Origin: Streptomyces olivaceus
GTDB lineage: Bacteria; Actinomycetota; Actinomycetes; Streptomycetales; Streptomycetaceae
Assembly: GCF_000721235.1 (NCBI RefSeq)
Contig: NZ_JOFH01000002.1
Coordinates: forward strand, 62,001 to 126,000
Length of the DNA: 64,000 bases
Direction of reading: 5' to 3'
Position numbers and translations under genes: made by a program. This document shows, in pieces, positions 26,877 through 35,634 of this stretch. The notes under the pieces were generated by a model. That model worked only from the letters and a program-made list of their open reading frames with translations, did no database searches and was not told the DNA's origin. How positions within the stretch are numbered: position 1 is the first letter of the stretch; each line of letters starts with the position of its first letter.

Positions 26877-27218
26877 GTCACGTCCTCCATGCATGTGCGC
26901 CACGCCGGTCTCCAGTGACCGGTCGGCGGCTGGTGTCCGGCCGCTCTTTGTTCTCGGCCCTTGGGTGGGCCCTGCCCTGCCGGGCTCCATCTTCGCACTT
27001 GTAGGACCCGAACGAGACGCGGGGCCGCCGTGTGAGACGCCCCACGTTCCCGTGAGGGGAAGGGCCGGCGCAGTCGCCACCGACGGCACGGCAACGCCGG
27101 AAGGGGCGCGGGGCTGTGTCCGGCCTGCGGCTCCGCCGCGTGGGCGCGACCGGCCACGACGGACCCGCGGTCGCAAGACCACCCGCGCCCCCGAGCTGTC
27201 AGGCGCCCTGGCCCGGTC
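26877..27218. other. Intergenic region between pepA and lpd with dispersed repeat
   Basis: 342 nt without a gene. About 27102-27200 holds a dispersed Streptomyces repeat that opens AGGGGCGCGGGGCTGTGTC and continues with GCGGCTCCGCCGCGTGGGC. The lpd promoter must lie in the rest; I see no clear -10/-35 pair. Confidence 0.65.
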
Positions 27219-28748
27219 CTAGCCCAGCTCTCCCGCAGCCGCCAGCTCGGCGACCCGCACCAGCGTCCGCACCGCCGTCCCCGTGCCGCCCTTCGGTGTG
27301 TACCCGAACGGCCCGCCCTCGTTGAAGGCCGGACCCGCGATGTCCAGGTGCGCCCAGGTGATGCCCTCGCCGACGAACTCGCGCAGGAACAGGCCGGCCA
27401 CCAGACCGCCGCCCATCCGCTCGCCCATGTTCGCGATGTCCGCGGTCGGCGAGTCCATGCCCTTGCGCAGGTGCTCCGGCAGCGGCATCGGCCAGGCCGG
27501 CTCGCCGACCTCCTCGGCAGCCTCGTGCACCGCGGAGCGGAACGCGTCGTCGTTCGCCATGACGGCGTACGTCCGGCTGCCCAGCGCCAGCATGATCGCG
27601 CCGGTCAGCGTCGCCACGTCGATGATCGCGTCGGGCTTCTCCTGCGAGGCCGCCCACAGCGCGTCGGCGAGCACCAGCCGGCCCTCGGCGTCGGTGTTGA
27701 GCACCTCGACGGTCTTGCCGCTGTACATCCGCAGCACGTCGCCCGGGCGGGTCGCGGAGCCCGACGGCATGTTCTCGGCCAGCGCCAGCCAGCCGGTCAC
27801 GTTGGCCTCCAGGCCGAGCCGCGCGGCGGCGACCACCGCGGCGAACACGGCGGCGGCGCCGGCCATGTCGCACTTCATCGTCTCGTTGTGCCCGGCCGGC
27901 TTCAGCGAGATGCCGCCCGAGTCGTAGGTGATGCCCTTGCCGACGAAGGCGAGGGACTTCTTCGCCTTGGGCGAGGTGTACGACAGCTTCACCAGCCGCG
28001 GACCCGACGCCGAACCGGCGCCGACGCCGAGGATGCCGCCGTAGCCGCCCTTGGTGAGCGCCTTCTCGTCGAGCACCTGCACCTTGATGCCGTGCTCCTT
28101 GGCGGCGGCCTGCGCGACGGCCGCGAACGCCTCCGGATTGAGGTCGTTCGGCGGGGTGTTGACCAGATCGCGGGCGCGGTTCAGCTCCTCCGCGACGGCA
28201 GCGGCACGCTCGACCGCCGCCTTGTACGCCTTGTCGCGGGGCTTGGCGCCGAGCAGTGCCGCCTCCGCCAGCGGGGCCTTGCCGCCGCCCTTGGCCCCGG
28301 CGTCCCTGCCGCTCTCCTTGTAGGCGTCGAAGGAGTACGCGCCGAGCAGCACGCCCTCACCGACGGCGCCCGCGTCGGCGGCCTCGGCGAGCGGGAGGGC
28401 GAACGCGGCCTTCTTGGCGCCGGCCAGGGCGCGCGCGGCGACACCGGCCGCCCGGCGCAGCGCCTCGGCGTCGTAACCGGCGCCCTTCCCGGGCTCGGCG
28501 CCCAGGCCCACCGCCACCACGACGGGCGCCTTGAAGCCGGACGGTGCGGGCAGCTTCGTCACCTCGCCCTCGGCGCCGGACGCACCGAGGGTCTCCAGGA
28601 CACCGGCGAGGCGGCCGTCGTACGCCTTGTCCACGGCCTCGGCGCCCGGTGCGACGGACGGGCCCTTGGCGCCCTTGGCGACACCGATCACGATCGCGTC
28701 GGCCCGCAGGCCGGGCGCCGCGGCGGTGGAGAGAGTCAGAGCAGTCAC
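27219..28748 (-). CDS. pepA: Leucyl aminopeptidase (M17)
   Basis: 509 residues. Removes N-terminal residues, especially Leu, from peptides in the cytoplasm, using two metal ions. The M17 catalytic region is intact: VGKGITYDSGGISLKPAG, MKCDMAGAAAV and the NTDAEGRL signature. The N-terminal macro-like domain is rich in Ala and Gly, as in other streptomycetes. It starts MTALTLSTAAAPG at 28748, just before which (28749-28756) is the end of the leader. It lies upstream of lpd, separated by a repeat-filled gap, so probably a separate unit. Confidence 0.96.
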   Translation of the reverse strand: MTALTLSTAAAPGLRADAIVIGVAKGAKGPSVAPGAEAVDKAYDGRLAGVLETLGASGAEGEVTKLPAPSGFKAPVVVAVGLGAEPGKGAGYDAEALRRAAGVAARALAGAKKAAFALPLAEAADAGAVGEGVLLGAYSFDAYKESGRDAGAKGGGKAPLAEAALLGAKPRDKAYKAAVERAAAVAEELNRARDLVNTPPNDLNPEAFAAVAQAAAKEHGIKVQVLDEKALTKGGYGGILGVGAGSASGPRLVKLSYTSPKAKKSLAFVGKGITYDSGGISLKPAGHNETMKCDMAGAAAVFAAVVAAARLGLEANVTGWLALAENMPSGSATRPGDVLRMYSGKTVEVLNTDAEGRLVLADALWAASQEKPDAIIDVATLTGAIMLALGSRTYAVMANDDAFRSAVHEAAEEVGEPAWPMPLPEHLRKGMDSPTADIANMGERMGGGLVAGLFLREFVGEGITWAHLDIAGPAFNEGGPFGYTPKGGTGTAVRTLVRVAELAAAGELG

Positions 28749-28932
28749 GGTGGTGAATTCTCGCTTCCGTATGAAGTCTGGTGTGGCCGAATGCTGGTGG
28801 GTCGACCGGGCCCGACATCCGACCCTGGATCCCTCCTGCGATGCGGTCCTCGCCCGGACAGGCGAACACTCGGCACGAGCCTACGCTCGCGCTCCGTCCC
28901 GCTTGCTCCCGGCTTGCTCCCGAGGGCCCCCG

Positions 28933-28974
28933 TTTCCCGCCCGGGGTCCCGGATTTCCCGCCCGGGGCCGCGGA
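28933..28974. repeat. 21-bp imperfect tandem repeat upstream of pepA and the GH114 gene
   Basis: Two adjacent 21-bp copies of TTTCCCGCCCGGGG-N4-GGA (28933-28953 and 28954-28974) differ at two bases. They lie in the divergent gap, 62 nt before the GTG of the lipoprotein gene. Confidence 0.8.
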
Positions 28975-29035
28975 TGGGAGATCATTCCCGGGGCACGCCG
29001 CCCCGCCACCCGCCCCCGCACACTGGAGCACCCCC

Positions 29036-29815
29036 GTGAAACGCCCGGTCCTGTCGACAGCCCTCCTCCTGCTGCTCGCGGGCTGCACACCGGCCCCCGG
29101 CGGCGGCGAAGCCGCGGACCGCTGGCAGCCGCGGCCCGGCACCGACTGGCAGTGGCAGCTCAGCGGCAGGCTCGACACCTCCGTCGACGTGCCGGTCTAC
29201 GACATCGACGGCTTCGAGCACGGCGAGGACGCGGTCGCCGGCCTGCACGACGACGGCCGCAAGGTCATCTGCTACGTCTCCACCGGCGCGTGGGAGGACT
29301 TCCGCCCCGACGCCGGGGAGTTCCCCGAGTCGGTGCTCGGCGAGGGCAACGGCTGGGAGGGCGAGCGCTGGCTGGACATCCGCGCGACGGACGTCCTGGA
29401 GCCGCTGATGGCCGAACGCCTCGACATGTGCCGCGAGAAGGGCTTCGACGCCGTCGAACCGGACAACATGGACGGCTACAAGAACGACACCGGCTTCCCG
29501 CTCACCGGTGACGACCAGCTCCGCTACAACCGGCTGATCGCGAAGCTCGCCCACGACCGCGGGATGGCCGTCGGCCTCAAGAACGACCTCGACCAGATCC
29601 CCGACCTGGTCGACGACTTCGACTTCGCGGTCAACGAACAGTGCGCCCAGTACGGCGAGTGCGAGGACAACCAGCCGTTCATCGACGCGGACAAGGCGGT
29701 CTTCCACGTCGAGTACGAGCTGCCCACCGAGCGCTTCTGCGCCGACTCCCGCGAGTGGCGGCTGAGTTCGATGCTGAAGAAGTACGAGCTGGGGGTGTGG
29801 CGGGAGGCCTGCTGA
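29036..29815 (+). CDS. Secreted lipoprotein, GH114-type endo-alpha-1,4-polygalactosaminidase family
   Basis: 259 residues from GTG 29036. The signal peptide has a lipobox LLAGC, so Cys17 would be lipidated and the protein sits on the outer face of the membrane. The GH114/TIM-barrel core follows: VPVYDIDGFEHGED, VICYVSTGAWEDFRPD, FDAVEPDNMDGY and VGLKNDLDQIPDL, with acidic residues on several strands. Family members hydrolyse galactosamine polymers such as those in biofilms. The substrate here is not shown. It is divergent from pepA. Confidence 0.88.
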   Translation: MKRPVLSTALLLLLAGCTPAPGGGEAADRWQPRPGTDWQWQLSGRLDTSVDVPVYDIDGFEHGEDAVAGLHDDGRKVICYVSTGAWEDFRPDAGEFPESVLGEGNGWEGERWLDIRATDVLEPLMAERLDMCREKGFDAVEPDNMDGYKNDTGFPLTGDDQLRYNRLIAKLAHDRGMAVGLKNDLDQIPDLVDDFDFAVNEQCAQYGECEDNQPFIDADKAVFHVEYELPTERFCADSREWRLSSMLKKYELGVWREAC

Positions 29816-29877
29816 GCGCTTGCGTCTGCCGGGCCGAGAGGGCAGCGGCGCCCTGGGGCGCGTCGCGCCCGCCGGGC

Positions 29878-30669
29878 CTAGCCGAGGGCCAGCGCCACGA
29901 GGGCCGTGGTGGACGCCGTCTCCGCGACGCCTCCGAAGACGTCCCCCGTGACCCCGCCGAAACGGCGCACGCAGCGCCGCAGCAGCACCTCGGCGGCGGC
30001 GACGGCGCACACGACGGCGAGCGCCGTGCGGAGCGCGTCGTACGCCCCCAGGTACGCCCCCGCCGCCGCACCGGCCAGGGTGACGGCGGCGGCCGTGCCC
30101 AGCGCGCCGCCGGCCGGTACCACCCCGGCGACCGCCGCGCCCAGGCCCTCCGGGCGGGCGGCGGGCACGCCGGACCGGGCCGCGAGCGTGAGCGCGAGGC
30201 GGGCGGCGACCGCGGAGACCACGGCCGCGACCGTGCCGCGCGCCCAGGAGTCGTCGTAGGCCTGTGCCAGGGCCGCCACCTGCGCGAAGAGCGTGAACAC
30301 CAGGGTGAGCACACCGAACGGGCCGATGTCCGACTGCTTCATGACGCGCAGGGCGTCCTCGGCGGGCTTCCCGCTGCCCAGGCCGTCCGCGGTGTCGGCG
30401 AGGCCGTCGAGGTGCAGTCCGCGGGTGAGTACGGCGGGTACGGCGGCGGCGGCGACGGAGGCGAGCAGGCTGCCGGCGCCCAGGAACAGCAGCAGGAGCC
30501 CGGTGACCGCGGCTCCGGCGCCCACGACCAGCCCCACCACGGGTGCGCACAGCATGCCGCCGCGCGCCGCCTCCCTGTCCCACCGGGTCACCCGGACCGG
30601 GATCACGGTGAGGGTGCCGAAGGCGAAGCGGAGTCCGTGGGGGAGGCCGGGGAGCGGGGGGCTGGGCAC
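29878..30669 (-). CDS. cobS: Adenosylcobinamide-GDP ribazoletransferase (cobalamin synthase)
   Basis: Joins adenosylcobinamide-GDP to alpha-ribazole in late vitamin B12 synthesis. 263 residues with about six transmembrane helices. The CobS signature RGLHLDGLADTADGLGSG and the MKQSDIGPFGVLTL motif are both present. It lies downstream of cobT on the same strand (68 nt), and the MBL-CobU gene is 2.1 kb further on, so the three enzymes of nucleotide-loop assembly are grouped. Confidence 0.95.
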   Translation of the reverse strand: MPSPPLPGLPHGLRFAFGTLTVIPVRVTRWDREAARGGMLCAPVVGLVVGAGAAVTGLLLLFLGAGSLLASVAAAAVPAVLTRGLHLDGLADTADGLGSGKPAEDALRVMKQSDIGPFGVLTLVFTLFAQVAALAQAYDDSWARGTVAAVVSAVAARLALTLAARSGVPAARPEGLGAAVAGVVPAGGALGTAAAVTLAGAAAGAYLGAYDALRTALAVVCAVAAAEVLLRRCVRRFGGVTGDVFGGVAETASTTALVALALG

Positions 30670-30737
30670 CGGCGCAGACTACCCGGCGCACGGCAGGGTC
30701 CCTGCCCCCGCCCTCGCTCTCGCCCTCGCGCCGCGGA

Positions 30738-31820
30738 CTACGCGACCGGGGCCGGGGCCGGCTCCCCCGGGTCGTCGGTGGCCTCCGGCAGCTCCGCCGC
30801 CAGCGCCGCCGCCGCCTGCACCACCGGCAGGGCCAACAGGCCGCCCGCGCCCTCACCCACCCGCACGCCCTGGGACAGCAACGGCTCCAGAGCCATCCGG
30901 TCCAGCGCCTTCGCCTGCCCCGGCTCCCCGCTGTCGTGCGACGCCAGCCACCAGTCCGGCGCCCGGAACGCCACCCGCTGCCCGACCAGCGCGCACGCCG
31001 CCGTCACCACCCCGTCCAGGACCACCGGCACCTTCCGCACCGCGCTCTGCAGCAGGAAGCCCGTCATGGCGGTGAGGTCAGCCCCGCCCACCGTGGCGAG
31101 GAGCCGCAACTGGTCGCCGAGGACCGGCCGCGCCCGGCGCAGGCCGTCGCGGATCGCCGCGCACTTGCGCATCCACGCCAGGTCGTCGATCGGCAGGCCG
31201 CCCCGCCCGGTGACGACCGACGCGTCCGTCCCGCACAGCGCCGCGACCAGCACGCCGGCCGCCGTCGTCCCGCCCACGCTCACGTCGCCGAGCACCACCA
31301 GGTCCGTGCCCGAGTCGGCCTCCTCGTCGGCCACCGCCACCCCGGCCTGGAAGGCGGCCTCCGCCTCCTCCAGGGTCAGCGCGTCCTCGATGTCGATGCG
31401 CCCGCCGCCGCGCCGCACCCGGTGCCCCGCCACCTCGGCCGGCAGGCTCTCCGGGTCGCAGTCCAGGGCCATGTCGACGACGCGCACCGGTACGCCCAGG
31501 CGCCGGGCGAGCACGGACACCGGCCGGCCGCCCTCCAGCACCTCGCGCACCAGGTCGCCCGCACCGCCCGCGGGCCGCGCCGAGACGCCCAGCTCCGCCA
31601 CCTTGTGGTCGCCGGCGAAGAGCACCACCCGGGGCTTCTCGACCGGCCGCACCGGTACGGCGGACTGCGCCGCGGCCAGCCACTCGCCCAGCTCGTCCAG
31701 GCGTCCCAGTGCTCCGGGCGGAACGGCCTGACGCTCCCGGCGCGCCTCCGCGTCGCGACGTACCCCGCCGTCGGGGCGCTCGATCAGGTCGGTGAAGTCG
31801 TCGAGATTCAGCGAGCTCAT
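30738..31820 (-). CDS. cobT: Nicotinate-nucleotide-dimethylbenzimidazole phosphoribosyltransferase
   Basis: Activates the lower-ligand base of cobalamin using nicotinate mononucleotide. 360 residues from ATG 31820 (MSSLNLDDFTDL). Visible family marks are PPGALGRLDELGEWLA, VLFAGDHKVAELGVSA, GDVSVGGTTAAGVLVA and, near the C-terminus, the catalytic-Glu segment VRVGEGAGGLLALP. Actinobacterial CobT has the insertion between the first two marks, as here. It lies upstream of cobS in an apparent operon. Confidence 0.95.
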   Translation of the reverse strand: MSSLNLDDFTDLIERPDGGVRRDAEARRERQAVPPGALGRLDELGEWLAAAQSAVPVRPVEKPRVVLFAGDHKVAELGVSARPAGGAGDLVREVLEGGRPVSVLARRLGVPVRVVDMALDCDPESLPAEVAGHRVRRGGGRIDIEDALTLEEAEAAFQAGVAVADEEADSGTDLVVLGDVSVGGTTAAGVLVAALCGTDASVVTGRGGLPIDDLAWMRKCAAIRDGLRRARPVLGDQLRLLATVGGADLTAMTGFLLQSAVRKVPVVLDGVVTAACALVGQRVAFRAPDWWLASHDSGEPGQAKALDRMALEPLLSQGVRVGEGAGGLLALPVVQAAAALAAELPEATDDPGEPAPAPVA

Positions 31821-31982
31821 TCGCCGAACAGTACCGGCCCCGGTCGAACGGCAGGGCGGGCCCGTCGGCACCGCGCCCGAGCGGCGTCGTTGCGCCCCGG
31901 GACGCGATCACCTACGTAACGTTTTGCCTGGATTGTCGTACGTCTCTCCGCGTACGGCCTCGCCTCGCGTCGGGAGCCGCCC

Positions 31983-32726
31983 ATGTCCGCACCCCCCGTC
32001 CCCCCGGTGCCTCCCGTCGTCCCCCCGGCGCCCGCTGTTCCCGCCCTGCCGCCCGTTCCCCGGTACGGGCCGTCCCGGGCCGACTGCCCCTGGTGCGGCT
32101 CGCGGCGGCTGCGTACCCGGCTGCGGCGCGAGGAGCCGGGGCCGGGAACGCCCGGGCGGCCCGTGCTCGAACGGTGCGCGGACTGCCGGTACGGGTTCTG
32201 GAACCCGCCGGCCGCGGCGGAGCCTCCCCTGCTGCGGGCCGCGGTCCGGCTCCGGCACCGGTCGGCCGCCCGCGCGCTCTTCCGCCGCTGTCCGGGGCCC
32301 GAGAGCTGGCTGGACGTCGGCACCGGCGACGCGGACTTCCCGTGCACGGCCCGCGCCTACTTCCCGTACACCTCCTTCGACGGCCTGGACGCCACCCACC
32401 GCGTCCTGCGCGCGCGGGCGGCCGAGCGCGTCGAGGAGGCGTACGTCGGCCGGCTGACGGACCCGCACATCGCCGCCCGGCTGCGGGCCCGCTACGACGT
32501 CGTCAGCCTCTTCCAGTACCTGGAGCGCCTCCCCGACCCCCGCGCCGAACTGCGCGCCGCGGTGTCCGTGCTCCGCCCCGGCGGCCACCTCCTCGTCGAC
32601 GCGGCCGATCCGCGCCGCCCGCTTCCGGTGGGGCTGGGCGCCGAACTGGTGGCCCGGGGCTGCACGCTCCTCACCGGCGACCGCTCCCACCGCGTCCTCG
32701 CGCGCAAGGAGACGTCAGCCCCGTAG
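31983..32726 (+). CDS. Class I SAM-dependent methyltransferase with N-terminal zinc ribbon
   Basis: 247 residues. The first 28 residues are a Pro/Val-rich tail (PPVPPVPPVVPPAPAVPALP). A CPWC...CADC zinc ribbon follows, then a methyltransferase fold: SWLDVGTGDADFPCTAR is the SAM-binding glycine loop and VLRPGGHLLVDAADP the post-motif. Related proteins with a zinc ribbon modify sugars or RNA, but the substrate here is not known. It stands alone between cobT and the CobU fusion, on the opposite strand. Confidence 0.82.
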   Translation: MSAPPVPPVPPVVPPAPAVPALPPVPRYGPSRADCPWCGSRRLRTRLRREEPGPGTPGRPVLERCADCRYGFWNPPAAAEPPLLRAAVRLRHRSAARALFRRCPGPESWLDVGTGDADFPCTARAYFPYTSFDGLDATHRVLRARAAERVEEAYVGRLTDPHIAARLRARYDVVSLFQYLERLPDPRAELRAAVSVLRPGGHLLVDAADPRRPLPVGLGAELVARGCTLLTGDRSHRVLARKETSAP

Positions 32727-32758
32727 GGCCTGTCTGACGATTCCCGTCAGACAGGCCC
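32726..32758. terminator. Bidirectional terminator between methyltransferase and CobU fusion
   Basis: Perfect 14-bp arms GGGCCTGTCTGACG (32726-32739) and CGTCAGACAGGCCC (32745-32758) with a 5-nt loop. It overlaps both the methyltransferase stop codon end (32726) and the last codons and stop (32747-32749) of the convergent gene. Confidence 0.88.
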
Positions 32759-33949
32759 CAGCACCAGGGCCCGGCCCGCCACCACCAGCAGCACCTGCTC
32801 GCACTCGGCCGCGAACGCCGCGTTCAGGCGGCCGAGTTCGTCGCGGTAGCGGCGGCCGGAGGCCGTGGCCGGGACGATGCCCGAGCCGACCTCGTTCGAC
32901 ACCGCCACCAGCGTGCGCCGGGTGGCGCGGACCGCCTCCGTCAGCTCCCGCGTCCGGTCCCTGAGCGCCCGTTCGCCGCCGTCGGCCCACTCCGCGTCGT
33001 CCCACGCGCCGACCGCGTCCATCGCGTCCGTCAGCCACAGGGAGAGGCAGTCGACGAGGAGGGGCGGCCCCGCGTCCTCCAGCAGGGGGACCAGGTCGCA
33101 GGTCTCGGCGGTGCGCCAGGACCCCGGGCGGCGCTCGCGGTGCGCGCAGACCCGGGCCGCCCACTCGGTGTCGCCGCCCCGGGTGCCGCCGGTGGCCACG
33201 TAGAGCACGTCGGGGAAGGACTCCAGGCGGCGTTCCGCCTCCACCGACTTGCCCGACCGGGCGCCGCCCAGGACGAGGGTGCGCCGCGGTACGTCGGGCA
33301 CCTCCTCGTACGCGCCCACCGTGAGCGTCGTCCCGTCCGGCACCGCCCGCGCGCCGGCCGCCGCGAGCCGCCGCGCCAGCTCCGCGCCCGGCGGCACGTC
33401 GTGCCCCAGGTGGACCGCGACGACGTCCGTCGTGGGGCCGGCGGCGCCCACCGCCCGCAGCCGCGCCAGCGCGTCCGGCCGCCCCACGACGTCCGCGAGG
33501 ATCAGGTCGTACGGCTCCACGGGCTCCTCCAGGCCGGCGGGGGAGCCGCCCGGCGGGACGTAGAGCAGCCGCCCGCCGTCCGGGCCCGTCACCGCGTACC
33601 CGGTGCCCGGCGCGTCCAGCGCCACCGCCCGCACCCGGTGCCCGGTCAGCAGCGCCAGCTCCCGCCCGTCCGGCACCCGGCCCGGCTGCGGCAGCCCGGC
33701 CGGCACCTCCACGGCCGGGCCGTCGTGCGGGTGGGAGAGCAGCACCTGCCGGACGCCGGTCAGCGAGCGCCCGGCCCGCGCCGCGGCGAACGCCGCCCCG
33801 GGCGTCAGGTCGAGCAGCAGCGCCCCGTCCACCAGCAGCGCGGTCGCCGCGCGCGCGTCCTCGCCCTGCGCCGCGGCACAGGCCGCGCAGGGGCAGTCGG
33901 GGCGGGGGAGTCCCGCGGGGGCACCGGTGCCGAGCAGTGTCACGTCCAC
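32747..33949 (-). CDS. cobU: Fusion of a degenerate metallo-beta-lactamase domain to CobU kinase/guanylyltransferase
   Basis: 400 residues from GTG 33949 (MDVTLLGTGAPAGLPRPDC). The N-terminal half is MBL-like (LLGTGAPAG, LLSHPHDGPAVEV), but the HxHxDH metal motif reads HPHDG, so at least one ligand is missing. The C-terminal half is CobU: P-loop LVLGGARSGKSVEAE, then LYVATGGTRGGDTEW and VVDCLSLWLTD-like segment LLVDCLSLWLTDAM. CobU phosphorylates and guanylylates adenosylcobinamide. The fusion is seen in other streptomycetes, from memory; the role of the front domain is unclear. Confidence 0.9.
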   Translation of the reverse strand: MDVTLLGTGAPAGLPRPDCPCAACAAAQGEDARAATALLVDGALLLDLTPGAAFAAARAGRSLTGVRQVLLSHPHDGPAVEVPAGLPQPGRVPDGRELALLTGHRVRAVALDAPGTGYAVTGPDGGRLLYVPPGGSPAGLEEPVEPYDLILADVVGRPDALARLRAVGAAGPTTDVVAVHLGHDVPPGAELARRLAAAGARAVPDGTTLTVGAYEEVPDVPRRTLVLGGARSGKSVEAERRLESFPDVLYVATGGTRGGDTEWAARVCAHRERRPGSWRTAETCDLVPLLEDAGPPLLVDCLSLWLTDAMDAVGAWDDAEWADGGERALRDRTRELTEAVRATRRTLVAVSNEVGSGIVPATASGRRYRDELGRLNAAFAAECEQVLLVVAGRALVLGPV

Positions 33950-34122
33950 GCACCGATTTTCCCCGCTCGCCCGGCGACGTGCGCGCCCGAGTCCCCCATC
34001 GAGAGCGGGGCCCGGCCACCCGGGCCTTCTGGGGCGTGTCCGGCTCAGCGCATAGGCTGCGGGCGGAGGCAGGACCAGGGTCCGGCTTCCGCTCAGCTCG
34101 TGCTCACACCTGGGAGGCGTAC

Positions 34123-34368
34123 ATGGCGGCATGGACGTGGCGGTTCGAGACGGCCGACGGGACGGAGGTCCGGCCCGCGGTGCAGCCCGATGAGTTCACC
34201 ACGCAGGGGGACGCCGAGTCGTGGGTCGGGGAGTACTGGAAGGACCTCAAGGAGGGCGGCACCGACCAGGTGCGGCTCTTCGAGGACGCCACCGAGATCT
34301 ACGGTCCGATGAGCCTGCACGCCGAGGAGTCGGCGGCGGCCGAGTCCGAGGCCGAGTCGGAGGTCTGA
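34123..34368 (+). CDS. Small acidic conserved protein of unknown function
   Basis: 81 residues, MAAWTWRFETADGTEVRP at the start, ending in a run of Glu, Ser and Ala (ESAAAESEAESEV). Codon use is normal, and TGGGAGGCGTAC gives a good ribosome site for ATG 34123. No domain is recognised and there is no membrane segment. It is convergent with the HtrA gene. Confidence 0.8.
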   Translation: MAAWTWRFETADGTEVRPAVQPDEFTTQGDAESWVGEYWKDLKEGGTDQVRLFEDATEIYGPMSLHAEESAAAESEAESEV

Positions 34369-34397
34369 CGGGCCGGGGCGGAGGGCCCCGGGGCGGG

Positions 34398-34417
34398 CGG
34401 GGGCGGTGGAGCCCCCG
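34398..34417. terminator. Short hairpin between convergent genes
   Basis: CGGGGGC and GCCCCCG pair around a 6-nt loop between the small acidic gene and the HtrA gene, ending directly at the HtrA stop codon. Confidence 0.5.
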
Positions 34418-35530
34418 TCACTGCTCGCCCAGTGTCACCTCGGCGGTGCGCTCGTCGCCGTCCCGGGTGTACGTCACCTTCGTCCGGTCGCCCGGCCGCA
34501 TCGGGGCCAGCGCCTCGGCCAGTGAGGTGATCGTGGTGATGTCCGTACCGCCCAGCTTCACGACGACGTCCCCGGACCGCAGCCCCGCGTCGTCCGCGGC
34601 CCCGCCGCGGCTCACCTCGACGACGGCCGCGCCCGCGGGCCGGTAGCCGTCGTCGACGACCGTGCGGGCGGTGATGCCCAGCGCGGCCCGCCCCGAGTCG
34701 GTGACCCGGCCCTCCTCGACGATCTGCCCGGCCACCGTCGACACCATCGACGCCGGGATCGCGAAGCCGATGCCGGGCGCCGCGCCCTCGCCGAGGCCCG
34801 GGTCGGTGGCCGCCAGCGTCGGGATGCCGATCACCTGCCCGTCAAGGTTCACCAGGGCGCCGCCGCTGTTGCCGGGGTTGATGGCCGCCGACGTCTGCAC
34901 CATGTTGGCGATCGTCGCGCCCGTGCCGCCCCCGCTGCCGCCCTCCGTGACGGTCCGCCCGGTCGCCGAGACGATGCCCTGCGTCACGCTGGAGGACAGG
35001 CCGAGCGGCGAACCCATCGCCAGTACGATCTGCCCGACCGCGACCTTCGCGGAGTCCGCGAGGCGGGCCGCCTTCAGGCCCTCGGGCACCTTGTCGAGCT
35101 TGACGACCGCCAGGTCCTGCTCGGGATAGGACGAGACGAGCTTCGCGCCCAGGGCCCCCTCCGCGCGGGCGGTCGTCACCCGGAAGGACTTGCCGTCCCC
35201 GACGACGTGCGCGTTGGTGACGACGTGCCCCTTGTCGTCGTACACGACTCCCGAACCCAGCGAGTCGCCCGCCTGGATCTGCACCACCGACGGCAGCACG
35301 TCCTCGATCACCCGCTCGTAGTCGGCCTGCAGATCGCTCGCCGCGCGCGGTACCGCGGCCCGCGCCGTCTCGCCCTCCCGCGCGCGGCCGGACCCCGGGC
35401 CGGAACCGGACTCGGAGCAGCCCGTCACGGGGAGCAGGAGCAGCAGGGTGCAGGCCGGCACGGTCACCGGGCCGGACAGCCGGGACACGGCACGGGCGGC
35501 ACGGGTCGCACGGGTACGGGAAGCGTCCAT
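34418..35530 (-). CDS. HtrA/DegP-type serine protease lipoprotein with PDZ domain
   Basis: 370 residues from ATG 35530 (MDASRTRATRAARAV). A signal peptide ends in a lipobox-like PVTGC, so the protein is probably anchored to the membrane on the outside. The protease triad is His in TNAHVVGDG, Asp in YPEQDLAVVKL and Ser in INPGNSGGALV. A C-terminal PDZ domain follows (GAAVVEVSRGGAADDAGLRSGDVVVKLGG). It probably degrades misfolded envelope proteins. Psp genes downstream on the map suggest a shared envelope-stress theme. Confidence 0.94.
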   Translation of the reverse strand: MDASRTRATRAARAVSRLSGPVTVPACTLLLLLPVTGCSESGSGPGSGRAREGETARAAVPRAASDLQADYERVIEDVLPSVVQIQAGDSLGSGVVYDDKGHVVTNAHVVGDGKSFRVTTARAEGALGAKLVSSYPEQDLAVVKLDKVPEGLKAARLADSAKVAVGQIVLAMGSPLGLSSSVTQGIVSATGRTVTEGGSGGGTGATIANMVQTSAAINPGNSGGALVNLDGQVIGIPTLAATDPGLGEGAAPGIGFAIPASMVSTVAGQIVEEGRVTDSGRAALGITARTVVDDGYRPAGAAVVEVSRGGAADDAGLRSGDVVVKLGGTDITTITSLAEALAPMRPGDRTKVTYTRDGDERTAEVTLGEQ

Positions 35531-35634
35531 GGCCCGAGTCTCGTCGCGCTCCGTGTCCCCGGCCCGCGCTGAACACCCGAACGGGCGTAGCGGCGGAGGA
35601 GACGGGCGAGGAGGGAGGGGCCCCAGGGGCCGTG

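Noticed and set aside
31821-31982. A cobalamin riboswitch in front of cobT
   Set aside because: The 162-nt gap to the divergent methyltransferase shows no B12-box-like motif and is too short for a full riboswitch plus promoter.
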